This document shows, in pieces, positions 31,633 to 41,513 of a stretch of DNA of 64,000 nucleotides. Numbering within the stretch: position 1 is the first letter of the stretch; the number at the start of each line of letters is the position of its first letter. The stretch is from Hymenopellis radicata (taxonomy: Eukaryota; Basidiomycota; Agaricomycetes; Agaricales; Physalacriaceae), in assembly GCA_015501595.1 (NCBI GenBank), contig JADNRX010000238.1, positions 1-64,000 on the forward strand. Reading direction: 5' to 3'. Both the position numbers and the translations under genes were made by a program. A model generated the notes under the pieces. The model had not been told where the DNA came from. It searched no databases and saw only the letters and a list, made by a program, of their open reading frames with translations.

Positions 31633-34303
31633 ATGTCCTCCGATGAGAGTGAAGGAACAACACGAGCGCCGAAGCGCCTAAGACGACTAGCAGGGTCTTG
31701 CGACTTTTGTCGCAAACGGAAAAGTATGTTTCACATCAGCATCAGTGCATCTTATACTCATTTGGGCCTAGTAAAATGTTAGTATACCCTTAACTGTATA
31801 CACCGCACCAACACGACGTTATACAGGTGATAGCTCATCGACGCCGAATGCCAGATGCACCAATTGCGTATCAAATGATACACCATGCACACATGAGATT
31901 CCTACCAAGAAACGCGGTGTCAAGAACTAGTGAGTCCTTGGAAAGCGCGTTGTATCTCGTTATCAAGCTGCCGGCAGCACTAGACAAGTATCTGTCCTCC
32001 AGGCGCGTGTAAAGGAGCTCGAGGATGCCCTCAGACAGGCTCGGTGCGTCCCTTGGTCTACTCGTCCACTTCTTTCTCGCGACTGACAAGCCCCACAGCG
32101 AAACTCGACCTCTTTCCAAGATGGAGCAAGTCATATCCATCCAAATGCCAGCGGAAACAGTCAAGGTTGTCGACGAGGAAGACGAATCCGACTTGGAATA
32201 CCTCGATGTCCTCCAAGAGCTCAAAAAGTTCTCTATCAACGGGCAGAGTGGTCTATATTTCGGCCCATCAAGCAACATATACTTTATACGCAAGATGATG
32301 GCTACCACTGATTCGAACACGAGGTATCCAGCTCACAGGAAATGGACGATACACCCAGTACGCCTCTCTTTCACTTTCATACCAATCTTTACGACTTCAT
32401 CCAGTGGGAAGCAGACGATATGAAGCGCCCGCATTTCATGTTCCCGGAACCCGACCTGCTTGAAGACTTGTTAAACCTATACTTCACTCACCATCCCGCG
32501 TGTCTCCCCGTCTTCCACGAGCCATCCTTCCGAAAAGACGTCGCAAGCGGACTACACCACATCGACACCAGTTTTGGCGCCTGCCTTTTGCAAGTATGCG
32601 CCATCGCCTCGCGCCTGTCAATCGACCCCCGCGTCTATCTTGACTGCAAAACGGAGGCGTCCGCGGGGTGGAAGTACTTTTCGCAGACCACGAGCATATC
32701 GCGATCGATCTTCAGAGCTCCGACACTTTTTGACGTGCAGTTTTGTTGTGTAAGTGGGTTGGCTACGTATCACGCATTCCTCGTTGATTCACGTATATGC
32801 AGCTAAGCGCTGAATACATTTTGGGAACGTCGGCGCCGCAAGCGGGTTGGGCTGTCATTGGCCTCGGCATGCGCTTAGCTGTTGAGCTTGGATATCATCG
32901 GCATCGTCCACAGAGACCGACAGTGCAAAGCGAGAGTGAGAAACGCGTGTTTTGGATACTTCATTTCCTCGATCGACACGTCTCTCTGTATCATGGGCGT
33001 CCGTTCTGCATTCGCGACGAGGAGTAAGTTCCATCAATTCTTCATTGGTTCTTTTGAGACTTATTCAATTCCACAAGCTTCGATGTTGAATTGCCCATAG
33101 ACTGCGACGATGAATTCTGGGACACGGGAAATCCGGATATGGACTTCAAGCAGCCACCAGGTCGACTGTCACGTCTCGGCGCGTTCCTTCACCATCTTCG
33201 GCTTTCGACTATCATCTCTTTTGCGCTGCGAACCCTCTATGGGATTCGCAAGTCAAAAAAGGCGGCTGGACTCACCACGAACGCGATGGATGATAGTATT
33301 TCTATTATCGACTCCATGCTCAATAGCTGGTTCAATGCCATACCGGCCCATCTGCGGTGGGAACCGAGTCTCGATCCGAATCCGTACTTTGGTGAATCCG
33401 CGATGCTGTACATGTCGTATTATATGCTGCAGATGCTGATCCACCGGCCGTTTATACATAAGACGACGCCGCAGTCGTTGCCGTCGTTGGCGATCTGTAC
33501 AAACGCCGCGAGGTCCTTGAGTCGGTTGTTGGAGTGTTGGATGCAGCGGAAGTTGATGTCGAGTTTTGTTATTAATGTGCGTATGCTCTTTTGAGGGATC
33601 GGAAGTTGCTGACTGAAGCTGGGGGTGTAGATGGCTGCGTTTGTGGCGGGGATTATACTGATTATGAATATGAGGAAGAGGAGGGTGACGAACCCTGCGT
33701 ATCGGGGGCAGGATCTTGAGGATTTGTATAGGTGTCTGAGGGTGCTGCAGAGTGTTGAGTCGAGGTTTGTTCCATCCAATCTAGAGGACAATAGATGGCT
33801 GAACTTATTCTATAGATATAGCGTCTGCGGACGACTAATGTTCGTTCTATTTCCATCTGCACATCGGCATCAGCTAACTCTCCTTGTAGACACACTCTTC
33901 AAGTCCTCGCCGATCTGCCATGTAGCGACTCCTCGTCCTCCTCGTCCCCAGATAGCAACGGCTCCGGGTCTGGGTCGTTGAATAACGACCTGAGCTCTAT
34001 CCCTGTCATGTCTGGGTACGTCCTGTCTGGGCGTGAGGCGCCGCCGGATTTTGCGGAGCTGGACCCGACGTTGTTTGGGCTAGCGCCGCCGGAGGAGCGC
34101 TGGAGCGAGGTGGATTTGTCGGTGTTCGATGGGGAGGCGATGAATGTGTGGGCTGTGCCGCCGGGGGGTGCCGGTGAGGGTGGAGATAATAGGTGAGTTT
34201 TTCGTTTGGCGAGTGAAGTTCGTGTCGAAATTGATGATGGTTTGATAGTTGGATTGATTGGAATGGGTATGTGAATGCGAATACGATGGATATTTTCCAA
34301 TAG
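31633..34303 (+). CDS. Zn2Cys6 transcription factor with fungal-specific regulatory domain
   Basis: The N-terminus encodes a Zn(II)2Cys6 cluster, CDFCRKRKIKCDSSSTPNAR then CTNCVSNDTPC, spacing C-x2-C-x6-C-x9-C-x2-C-x6-C. A short coiled linker follows (VSVLQARVKELEDALRQA). The middle is a Fungal_trans domain: LLNLYFTHHPACLPVFHEPS, FGACLLQVCAIASRLS, YILGTSAPQAGWAVIGLGMR, LAVELGYHRHRP, KRVFWILHFLDRHVSLYHGR. The C-terminus is Ser/Asp-rich, plausibly activating, and ends NANTMDIFQ. Every junction I tested keeps frame, including a 6-nt microexon at 31772-31777 that supplies part of the third zinc-binding Cys codon. The target genes are unknown. The start at 31633 lies 120 bases right of the Mutator-like insertion, which therefore occupies its promoter. 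Confidence 0.88.
31772..31777 (+). other. 6-nt microexon in the zinc cluster
   Basis: TAAAAT lies between ...GGCCTAG and GTTAGT. Joined to the preceding A (exon end 31723) and the following GT (31827) it makes ATA AAA TGT, Ile-Lys-Cys. Skipping it would keep frame but delete Ile-Lys and the third zinc-binding Cys. The flanking introns are 48 and 49 bp. Confidence 0.75.
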
Positions 34304-34589
34304 TTCATGGCAAGTTGGACGCACGACGATAGTCATACGATGAGGTATTGTACAATAATATGAAGCGCTCCTGATATTTTCAGTTGGCGTGCAACTCGAC
34401 AGCTAAACATGGCAAAATTGGGAACAATAATTGAATGCGGCTAGGTCATACCGCCGCCGCCGCTTCTGCGAATGACCGGGGCGCATGTAACTTGAAGCTC
34501 GTCCTATGTCGGGTTAGGTTGGGGCGGACCACAGAGTATGTCGGCGGCCAGTCCGCGACTCTCAAAGGCGTGTCTGCACTGTGGGAATA

Positions 34590-35330
34590 TTTACACGAGC
34601 CCTGTTACAAAAGCCCACCAGGGTAGCAAGGATATTAATCAGAACCACCCACCTACTCGACCTACAAGTATCAGAAACCTACCAACATACTCCTTCTGCA
34701 ACGGTTGGTCGAGAATCGTGTTTTCCAAGTACCGATTTCACCTCTCGATAGATGCCAGCCTGCCACCTCGGCGGTTATTACCTAGACTTTGACACGACGC
34801 GTGCGCTCATGGAGTTTTACAACATCCCGGACAAGGGCGTTGAAAACGATCGTCTCGACTATCCGCTCAATGACTGGCTCGCGAAGAACGAGAAATATGA
34901 AGTCCTCGCCGGTACCATTATGCACCCGTCCAAGGGCTCAGACGTAGAGGACGGCATGCTGCTCATCACACAACAGGCGTGGTATAAGAGTATCAGCAGG
35001 CCGAGGGCCATGTCTCTCGCTCCCCTGCCGGAAAGAAACGTCGACGTTAGGGTTAAGCGGTGGCTCGTCGGCGGAGGTGCCACGGAGGACAATATAGAGT
35101 GGCTTAGCGTATGGGACACGTTTGGCTTGACGGTATATGGCACTCGACCCTTCAAGAATAACGTGCACGGACGGCGTCCCATTAATCTGGATATGAAGAC
35201 TATCCCGCTCGCTACGTATCAGGCTTGGGTAGCTGAGGGGAGGCCGGATCCGAGGACGTTCTTTGGGGATGAGGTTTATGAGATGATGACGGCAAAGTCG
35301 CGCCGCCCCTGAGGATTTTGGTTTCTTTAG
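34590..35330 (+). repeat. Segmental duplication, copy 1
   Basis: This block matches 37245-38030 from about 160 bases before the start codon to just past the stop codon, with small indels. The shared upstream part includes AGCCCACCAGGGTAGC, AGAACCACCCACCTACTCG and ACATACTCCTTCTGCAACGG. Confidence 0.8.
34752..35312 (+). CDS. Orphan 186-residue protein, copy 1
   Basis: A single exon of 186 residues begins MPACHLGGYYLDFDTTRALM and ends EMMTAKSRRP. It has no signal peptide or membrane helix and is probably soluble. Conserved between the two copies are IPDKGVENDRLDYPLNDWLA, AGTIMHPSKGS, SRPRAMSLAPLPER, WDTFGLTVYG and FGDEVY. I do not recognise the family. The copies differ at scattered residues but keep length and frame exactly, so both may be under selection. 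A TTACAAAAGC box about 145 bases upstream is matched by TTTAAAAAGC in the other copy. It follows the Zn2Cys6 gene on the same strand. Confidence 0.7.
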   Translation: MPACHLGGYYLDFDTTRALMEFYNIPDKGVENDRLDYPLNDWLAKNEKYEVLAGTIMHPSKGSDVEDGMLLITQQAWYKSISRPRAMSLAPLPERNVDVRVKRWLVGGGATEDNIEWLSVWDTFGLTVYGTRPFKNNVHGRRPINLDMKTIPLATYQAWVAEGRPDPRTFFGDEVYEMMTAKSRRP

Positions 35331-35744
35331 TTGTTTTGCTACAGCTGTGCACAATGCTCTGGAGTACTTTAATCTCTGAATAGACAGTTTAATCTCCATG
35401 TCAAGTCCGGTCACACTCGCGAGGAATGTCTGGGTTTTGCGCCACAGGACTTAAAAATGCGAAAAATAATGATTTCCCCAGTGGGGTTCGGGCCACAAAG
35501 CGTGACGAAGGGGGCTTCTCAAATAGTATACTCCGCCTATGAATATATGACACAGAGCTGAGAGAACTGACACTGTCCAAGCTCGATAGTCAAGCACATG
35601 TCCGAGAGGCCAAATTCCAATGACAGCCCAGCCTGCTTGCGACTCCGACGTTCCAGAATGTATTCAGCACTCAGCTGTATATCGTGAATCAATGGCGAAT
35701 GCCATTGTCATTGTCATTGCGAATGTGCCCTTTCAGTACATTCA

Positions 35745-35900
35745 AAAGTAAGTTCCAACTTCCATCTACTTATTTTCCATCATACCCATGAACTCCTGCG
35801 ATGATGATGAGTTCTGGGATCAGACATGCAATCCGCGGCCGGATATGGACTTCAAGCACCCACTGGAACGGCGGTCACACTTGTCAGGCTCGAAGCCATC
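35745..35900 (+). pseudogene. Fragment of a Zn2Cys6 regulator exon
   Basis: The block begins with GTAAGTTCCAA...TTTTCCATCA, resembling the intron at 33027-33080 of the regulator, and continues into CDDDEFWDQTCNPRPDMDFK, compared with CDDEFWDTGNPDMDFK in that gene. The similarity then fades. It is a short duplicated intron-exon piece, now outside any gene. The rest of 35313-36043 shows nothing recognisable. Confidence 0.65.
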
Positions 35901-36043
35901 AGGTAGCCTCAGCCTCAGACTCCTCACGAGGGAGGCAATTTGTGACAGGTAGCACGAGGCTGTAGCATACTTTGGGTTTGTGAACTTCATCTAGTTATTA
36001 CACTTGAATTAATTGTACTATAGTGGTACCGACAGCCTGAGGC

Positions 36044-36952
36044 TCATGCATTCTCCCTAGCAATCTTTCTCAAAAGTTTATCAATTCGGGGATCTACTTT
36101 TTTAATTCGGGGATCTAATACTTCCGCCTCGGTCGTCCTAGTGGTACCATTGTTGCTGAGCGTCCGGATCGTTACTTTGTTGTGCTCGACAAGGGCAACG
36201 GAGATGAAAGGCATTGCACCATCTTCCTTCAGACGGAAATGTTGATACACTCTAGCCCATGTCTCGTAGCGGTCTCTCTGGGCAATCGCGTCCGTGTGCG
36301 TGTCGTCGTTCCTTTTCAGCTCCCAAATCAAGAGAGCACGGTCGTTGTTCAATGCTCCGCTTGCCTTCACAACAAGAAAGTCGGGGCAACCATGAGAATT
36401 GCCACTGGAGACGGCCTGATTGTACGAGTCGCGCGAAACATGGGTGTTAGGGGCCGCGACTGCACTTTGTGAGTCTTTACCGGACTCGCTAGGTCGATAA
36501 GATTCACTAGAATCAGTTTTGATGTCGATCGGCATGGAGGCGTCGTTGGACGAGTCGTTCGAATGACCGGACTGCATTGAATAGTTGGAGTCGATCGAAC
36601 GCCTCGATTGCACTGGAGGGTTGGAGTCTATCGAGACGCGGGCAGGCGGCGATGATTGGTTGGCCTCGTGCGAATAAAAAGACTCGTTGGACGTTGGGGA
36701 AGCCATAGACAGCTCCTTATAGTCATCGTCGTCTTCGACGTTGCCAAATGGATCCTTGAGAGATGGTCGAATGCGAGGAATAGGCTTGACCATGAAAGAG
36801 TGCTTCAAAGGAAAGAAGCAATGCAGCATGGCGTTATGGGGCCCACCGAACGATGCCTCAAAACGAGGCTGATTTAGAGCGATGTTCAAAAACCTCTCTG
36901 TCAACCAGTCGGGCATATCTTCCGAGATCTCAGTAAGGTCGGCGGTCGACAT
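36044..36952 (-). CDS. PD-(D/E)xK-nuclease-like protein, orphan
   Basis: A single exon of 302 residues starts at 36952 (MSTADLTEISEDMPDWLTER). A conserved-looking head (1-65) is followed by a disordered Ser/Asp/Asn-rich linker (about 70-185, with repeated SIDSN and QSxxS). The C-terminal module reads GCPDFLVVKASGALNNDRAL then LIWELKRNDD. Asp191 and the Glu211-x-Lys213 pair, on adjacent predicted strands and followed by a helix (QRDRYETWARVYQHF) and another strand (PFISVALVEHNKVTI), match the PD-(D/E)xK phosphodiesterase core. Nuclease activity is inferred from the motif only. Such proteins in fungi can be DNA-repair, transposon-derived or conflict-related. It lies between the two copies of the 186-residue gene, on the opposite strand. 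Confidence 0.6.
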   Translation of the reverse strand: MSTADLTEISEDMPDWLTERFLNIALNQPRFEASFGGPHNAMLHCFFPLKHSFMVKPIPRIRPSLKDPFGNVEDDDDYKELSMASPTSNESFYSHEANQSSPPARVSIDSNPPVQSRRSIDSNYSMQSGHSNDSSNDASMPIDIKTDSSESYRPSESGKDSQSAVAAPNTHVSRDSYNQAVSSGNSHGCPDFLVVKASGALNNDRALLIWELKRNDDTHTDAIAQRDRYETWARVYQHFRLKEDGAMPFISVALVEHNKVTIRTLSNNGTTRTTEAEVLDPRIKKVDPRIDKLLRKIARENA

Positions 36953-37244
36953 GGTGAAGGGACGGTCTGAGAAGAGGAAAGCGGAAGAGTGTTCAGAAAG
37001 GTACAGGTGTGAATATGTGAGTCTGAGAGGAGGTGATGATGTTCAAGGACTGGGCTCTGGGTATTTATATTCGTCCCATCTCCTTGTTCCACAGCCTCAA
37101 GGAGAGAATTTTATCACAAGGATTTCAGTGCCGAGAAAATACAAAGGAAGCGCAGTCTTCTTCGACGTCGTCCTCATGGTCAACAGCAGGTCAACAGCTT
37201 CTTTGCGCATGTCGTGCTGTGGGACCAGGGTTGAAGGCGCTTAC

Positions 37245-38030
37245 AAGGCGTGGGAATATTTTCATGGGCCCTTTAAAAAGCCCACCAGGGTAGCGAGGAT
37301 AATCAGAACCACCCACCTACTCGGCCAATACTCGGCCTACAAGCATCAGAAACCTACTCCCAGTCTCAATCTTGCCAACATACTCCTTCTGCAACGGTCG
37401 GTCAAGAATCATGTTTGCTAAGTACTTGATTTCACCTCTCCATAGATGCCGGTTGCCCACCTTGGCGGTTATTACATGGACTTCACTACGACGCGTGCGC
37501 TCATGGAGTTTTACGACATCCCGGACAAAGGCGTTGAAAATGATCGTCTCGACTATCCTCTCAATGACTGGCTCGCGAAAAACAACAAAGTTGAAGTGCT
37601 CGCCGGTACCATTATGCACCCATCCAAGGGCTCAGAGGTAGAGGACGGCGTGCTGCTCATCACACAACAGGTGTGGTATAAGAGTATCTCCAGGCCGAGG
37701 GCCATGTCTCTCGCTCCCCTGCCGGAAAGAGACGTCGACGTTAGGGTTAAGCAGTGGCTCATCAGTGGAGGCGCCACGGAGGACAAGCTAGAGTGGCTTA
37801 GCATCTGGGACACGTTTGGCTTGACGGTATATGGCATTCGACCCTTTCGCAATAACGAAAAGGGACGGCGTCCTATTAATGTGGATATGACGATTATCCC
37901 GAAGGATACGTATCTGGCTTGGGTAGCTGAGGGGATGCCGGATGAGAGGACGTACTTTGGGGATGAGGTTTATGACATGATGACGGCAAAGTCGCGCCGC
38001 CCCTGAGGATTTTTTTCTTTACTTTTCTTG
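37245..38030 (+). repeat. Segmental duplication, copy 2
   Basis: This is the counterpart of 34590-35330. It is slightly longer because of insertions in the upstream part (for example CCAATACTCGG and CTCCCAGTCTCAATCTTG). Confidence 0.8.
37446..38006 (+). CDS. Orphan 186-residue protein, copy 2
   Basis: This has the same length and frame as the gene at 34752, beginning MPVAHLGGYYMDFTTTRALM and ending DMMTAKSRRP. Differences from copy 1 are mostly conservative or at surface-like positions (EKYEVL to NKVEVL, GTRPFKNN to GIRPFRNN, RTFFGDEVYE to RTYFGDEVYD). The duplicated block includes the upstream region, so regulation is probably shared. No function can be assigned. The gene lies about 490 bases right of the start of the nuclease-like gene and points away from it, so the two could share a promoter region. 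Confidence 0.7.
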   Translation: MPVAHLGGYYMDFTTTRALMEFYDIPDKGVENDRLDYPLNDWLAKNNKVEVLAGTIMHPSKGSEVEDGVLLITQQVWYKSISRPRAMSLAPLPERDVDVRVKQWLISGGATEDKLEWLSIWDTFGLTVYGIRPFRNNEKGRRPINVDMTIIPKDTYLAWVAEGMPDERTYFGDEVYDMMTAKSRRP

Positions 38031-38329
38031 CTCCTGCTGTGCTCTCGAGTACTTTAATCCCCGAATAGACAGGTTGATGACCATGTTGTGTCCGGATGTT
38101 TCTCGCGGTAGAGTAACTGAAGTTGGTCTGCAGCGTGACATTCATTCCCTTCACGTTGACGCGAGGTAACTCTGATACCAAACCATAGACTGTGCTTCAG
38201 CAAGAACTGCTACAAAGGCTGGAGTACCGAGGAGACCTTTCAGCGCAGATGAATTGGTCTTCGGTAAGGACCCGCTATCAGTCACTGGTCAGATGAATCA
38301 TCAAGGACTAATGCTAGTACCTACCTACC

Positions 38330-39601
38330 TTAATCCAACACCTCCATTATCAACTTCCTGCTTCCCTTCAGCTTCGCCAAACACTCCGTAAGATTCGTCT
38401 CAATCGAAAGCATCGTTGGATCCGTCGTCGAGAAATCCTCAGACTTCACAGCCGTCATATACACCAGCACATGCCTCAGCCCGCTGAACCTCGTATCCGA
38501 AAGGATAGAATCGAGACTCCTCCACGCCGCATTACTCTCCGGCGAGCATATGGTCAACAAATGCGTTTGGGAGAGATCCACACAGAGTCGGATCATGAGC
38601 ACTTCCAGTGCCTCTGGCGATGCGGTGTGATCCAGAACGTCTGCCCACCACAAAAGGAAGGCGAGCGGCTCGAAATAGCCCGGGACATCGCATATGTCGA
38701 AGCCGACAACGCGCGGATGGCGGATGTCGAGGCGAAACGAGGGCGGTGCCTGGGTTCGGATATCGAGACTCTGCAGGAGCTTTACGTCGAAGCTGATGAG
38801 AGACTCGGAGGAGATATCAGCAATGTCCTGCACCAGCTCAGCACGACCGAGAACGTCGGAATCGAGGCTTCCTACTTTGGAATCGTATAATGATATATCA
38901 AGCTTTCGGAGGGCTTTTAGATGAAAGGGAGGGTTAGAGCTCTTGAGCGTCATGGATAGAAGGTTAGTGGTCGTGTGATTGCATACGACGGCCAAGATCG
39001 TGATGGACGGCGGCGCTGTGCCGACCGCTTCCTGATCCTGCGTTTCAGGCTCTGGTTCGACTCGAACCAGGTTGTCGAGAAGAAGTCCTGGACCTAATAT
39101 CAATTGCTGGAGGGTGGAGCAGCGACGAATGAGAGAGAGAAGCTTCTGTGGACGAGGAATTTTCAGTCCAGCAAGCCGCAGCGATTTCAGTGGGAAAGTG
39201 GAGAGCGTGGAGTAGATTTCATCGGGAAATGTCTCGCACTGGAATTTCTGGAGGCCAAACGCGTGGAGATTGCGCATGGGCTGAATGACGGTAATGAGAA
39301 GGTCGTTCTCATTGGGATCCCACGAGGTCTCCAGAGTTTCTGATGTAAGCAGGAGCTCGCGGACGTATACAGGCAGATCGTGCGCCGATGAGCATAGAGC
39401 ATGGAAGGACTGTAGCCTCTGGAGATTGGTAAAGCAGAGAAAGCGGAAGACGTGTCTTCTGGTCCGCTTCGAGAAGGAGTGCGACACGAGAGCGCAACTG
39501 GCCACAGACGCGGATGCTGCTGTCTTTTCTTCGAGACAGAGCGCGTCGACGATCATGTCGAGCAGTTCCACCGGCATCACCGGCCCTACATTCTCAAACA
39601 T
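38330..39601 (-). CDS. F-box-like protein with leucine-rich C-terminus
   Basis: A single uninterrupted exon encodes about 423 residues from the Met at 39601 (MFENVGPVMPVELLDMIVDA); a Met 21 bases upstream at 39622 is possible. The opening PVxLLDMIVDALC...ALVSHSFSKRTRRHVF is the degenerate F-box of basidiomycetes, which binds Skp1 in SCF ubiquitin ligases. The rest is a series of irregular leucine-rich stretches (FPLKSLRLAGLKIPRPQ, LIRRCSTLQQLILGPGLLLD, LKALRKLDISLYDS), the usual substrate-binding part. Mushroom genomes carry hundreds of such genes; the substrate is unknown. The next 800 bases rightwards hold only fragments. Confidence 0.7.
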   Translation of the reverse strand: MFENVGPVMPVELLDMIVDALCLEEKTAASASVASCALVSHSFSKRTRRHVFRFLCFTNLQRLQSFHALCSSAHDLPVYVRELLLTSETLETSWDPNENDLLITVIQPMRNLHAFGLQKFQCETFPDEIYSTLSTFPLKSLRLAGLKIPRPQKLLSLIRRCSTLQQLILGPGLLLDNLVRVEPEPETQDQEAVGTAPPSITILAVVCNHTTTNLLSMTLKSSNPPFHLKALRKLDISLYDSKVGSLDSDVLGRAELVQDIADISSESLISFDVKLLQSLDIRTQAPPSFRLDIRHPRVVGFDICDVPGYFEPLAFLLWWADVLDHTASPEALEVLMIRLCVDLSQTHLLTICSPESNAAWRSLDSILSDTRFSGLRHVLVYMTAVKSEDFSTTDPTMLSIETNLTECLAKLKGSRKLIMEVLD

Positions 39602-39894
39602 GACAAGTCTATATAAATTCATGAGGTGCTACCACAGTACAGAATGTAAAGAACTGACCGCACAAATCAAGGAGGAGGACAAAAGGCAAGGAAGGTGTAA
39701 GTAGGCACGTGACCTTCCTGGCCTCTAACCGCCGCCGCCCGCGGCCCGCCAATGCCATGCCTAGTCGCGCGTTGTGCACGTTCAACTTTGGAAATGGAAT
39801 GGCCCTGAATTCCCATTGTATTTTATCTCGGCTCCCATAAGTGTACCTTCAATTGTTGACCTGGACTGCGCTGACCACGTCGAACTCTTAGCGA

Positions 39895-40074
39895 CTATAA
39901 AGAGCATTCCCTTGAGATCGCCCCCGTGAAGGATATTCTGGACGAGGCCACCAATGATGTACGACTTGTGTCGGACTACCTCAATTCAATATACGGTCAT
40001 GTCATTCTCAGATTGTACGACATCTTGTACGGCCGCAGCACAAAGGAAGGACAAACAGCATTCCTGGTGCTATA
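39895..40074 (+). other. Short open frame, possible gene fragment
   Basis: The frame reads DYKEHSLEIAPVKDILDEAT, then NDVRLVSDYLNSIYGHVILR and ends FLVL at a stop. The composition looks protein-like, but there is no ATG and no family I recognise. It may be debris from an older gene. The remainder of 39602-40406 shows nothing else. Confidence 0.25.
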
Positions 40075-40406
40075 ACGGTTCAGAGGACGCTTTGAAAAGA
40101 TGCCAATAGAGGAGCGGGCCTCGGGGCGATCTCGAATGCTCAAGAGTAGAAATATTGATGAAGGAGTCAGGACGCGCAAAAGTGTAAGTAAAGACGCTAG
40201 CGACTTATCCAAATGAAAGCTCTGATTCCTCACTTGGCCGAGTAAAAGATAAATATGAGCATCGCTGATCTATGGACATATGCTAGCGAATCAGCGCCGG
40301 GGGTTCAACATTGAGCGCCGCGCAAGAGAACGGATACAACGGAATGGACAAAGCAACAATGAGAGCAAGTAGGGAGATAGGTATTCAACAACTAAGGGAT
40401 AGGCCG

Positions 40407-40900
40407 TCACTGGAACGGCTTCATGCGGTCCTGCATCTCTTTCTTTACCAAAGTATCCAGCTTGTTCATAATAAAACACGAGTAGTGGTAGGAAGCGTTG
40501 CTGCCGATGCGCATCGGCTTTGACCATTGGATCGTGTTGTCGTCGGTCAATTTTGGCGAGGTGGGAGACTGTTTCTCAGTAAATGAGATGCCATCGGCAA
40601 CATCTGCTCCTAGCTCGAAGCATGCCTTAAGGTTTATCGAGCTGTGTCGGTATACGGACCGCTTCCCGCCTCGCGGATAAAGTCACGGTAGTTGGTGTAG
40701 TCCTCGTTGGCCACCGCTCCATTCATCTGAGCCCTTGCATTCGCCCTAGCATCCCGTTCAGCTGCCCGGCGCTGTGTGCGCCTTGTACGAGTTTCCTCTG
40801 TCTGCTTTGCCATGTCCACCCGTTCAATGTCTTCAGGGGCGGCGAGCGTGTCGTTGTCGTCACTGCTGGCGTTGACCAGATTCCACTCTACCCGCTCTTG
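40407..40900 (-). pseudogene. Remnant of an unrecognised gene
   Basis: The minus strand reads WNLVNASSDDNDTLAAPEDI, then ERVDMAKQTEETRTRRTQRR with a basic, helical AERDARANARAQMNG, then DYTNYRDFIREAGSGPYTDT. One base later in another frame it continues INLKACFELGADVADGISFT and ends MNKLDTLVKKEMQDRMKPFQ at a stop. The frame change near 40643 looks like a lost base. The sequence starts immediately after the stop of the 152-residue gene to its right, so it may be the back half of a gene interrupted by that family's duplication. No homologue is recognised. Confidence 0.4.
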
Positions 40901-40907
40901 GTGGAAA

Positions 40908-41461
40908 CTAATAGTACGGACCAGTACGATACCACTGCAGCTGGAGCACCTTCTCATCTGAAAGTCTGAGAACATCCACGGCACCATCAATAATTTGCTG
41001 CCGCGACGCGTTAAACGTCTTCAGATGGTCAAAGTCGTTAATGGCGACATTGTACAGTGCGTCTCCGTTAGGCATGATATACATCATTGGGCGATGGTAG
41101 TGACTGGAGGAACTAATGAGCAGCAGGCAAAATTCTTACAAGGAGACTTACGGAAGCTCTTTGCCATACGCTGCCATCCACCGTGGATTTACCCACTTTG
41201 TCTGCGAATCAGAAAAGACATCCCAACGTTTGTCCCATTCCTTCTGTTTAGCCAGTTGCCTCCAGAGCTCGAATTCTTTGAATGTCCAGCCTAATGCATA
41301 GAACGGGACAACGTAGCCTTCAAAGATGGTGTTTTCGGGCGGTGGCGTGGCTGAAGCCGGAAGAGTGAGCGGGAAAACCTCGTCACTGCAGCAGAGTCAG
41401 TATTATTTATGGCAGACATGAACAGGACTTACAACGTCTTCACTTTTGGAGCGGCTGCCAT
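40908..41461 (-). CDS. Orphan 152-residue protein, copy A
   Basis: Three exons begin at 41461 (MAAAPKVKTF) and continue DEVFPLTLPASATPPPENTI, FEGYVVPFYALGWTFKEFEL, WDVFSDSQTKWVNPRWMAAY, then HYHRPMMYIMPNGDALYNVA and the end LQLQWYRTGPYY. Splice sites are standard (GTAAGT at both donors). There is no signal peptide and no known motif; the protein is rich in aromatic residues. The near-identical copy B lies at 42487-43057 and a diverged third copy is reduced to a fragment at 42237. A (GTG)n microsatellite sits just upstream of the start in both full copies, so it was duplicated with the gene. Confidence 0.65.
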
Positions 41462-41476
41462 CTATGTCAAAACGCA

Positions 41477-41509
41477 GTGGTGGTGGTGGTGGTGGTGGTG
41501 GTGGTGGTG
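41477..41509. repeat. (GTG)n microsatellite
   Basis: Eleven GTG units follow directly upstream of the copy A start. A shorter run of four to five units lies at the matching place beside copy B (about 43073-43087). Confidence 0.9.
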
Positions 41510-41513
41510 AAAG

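Noticed and set aside
35470..35510. GGGGTTCGGGCC considered as the T-arm of a tRNA
   Set aside because: No matching acceptor stem, D-arm or anticodon arm could be folded around it.
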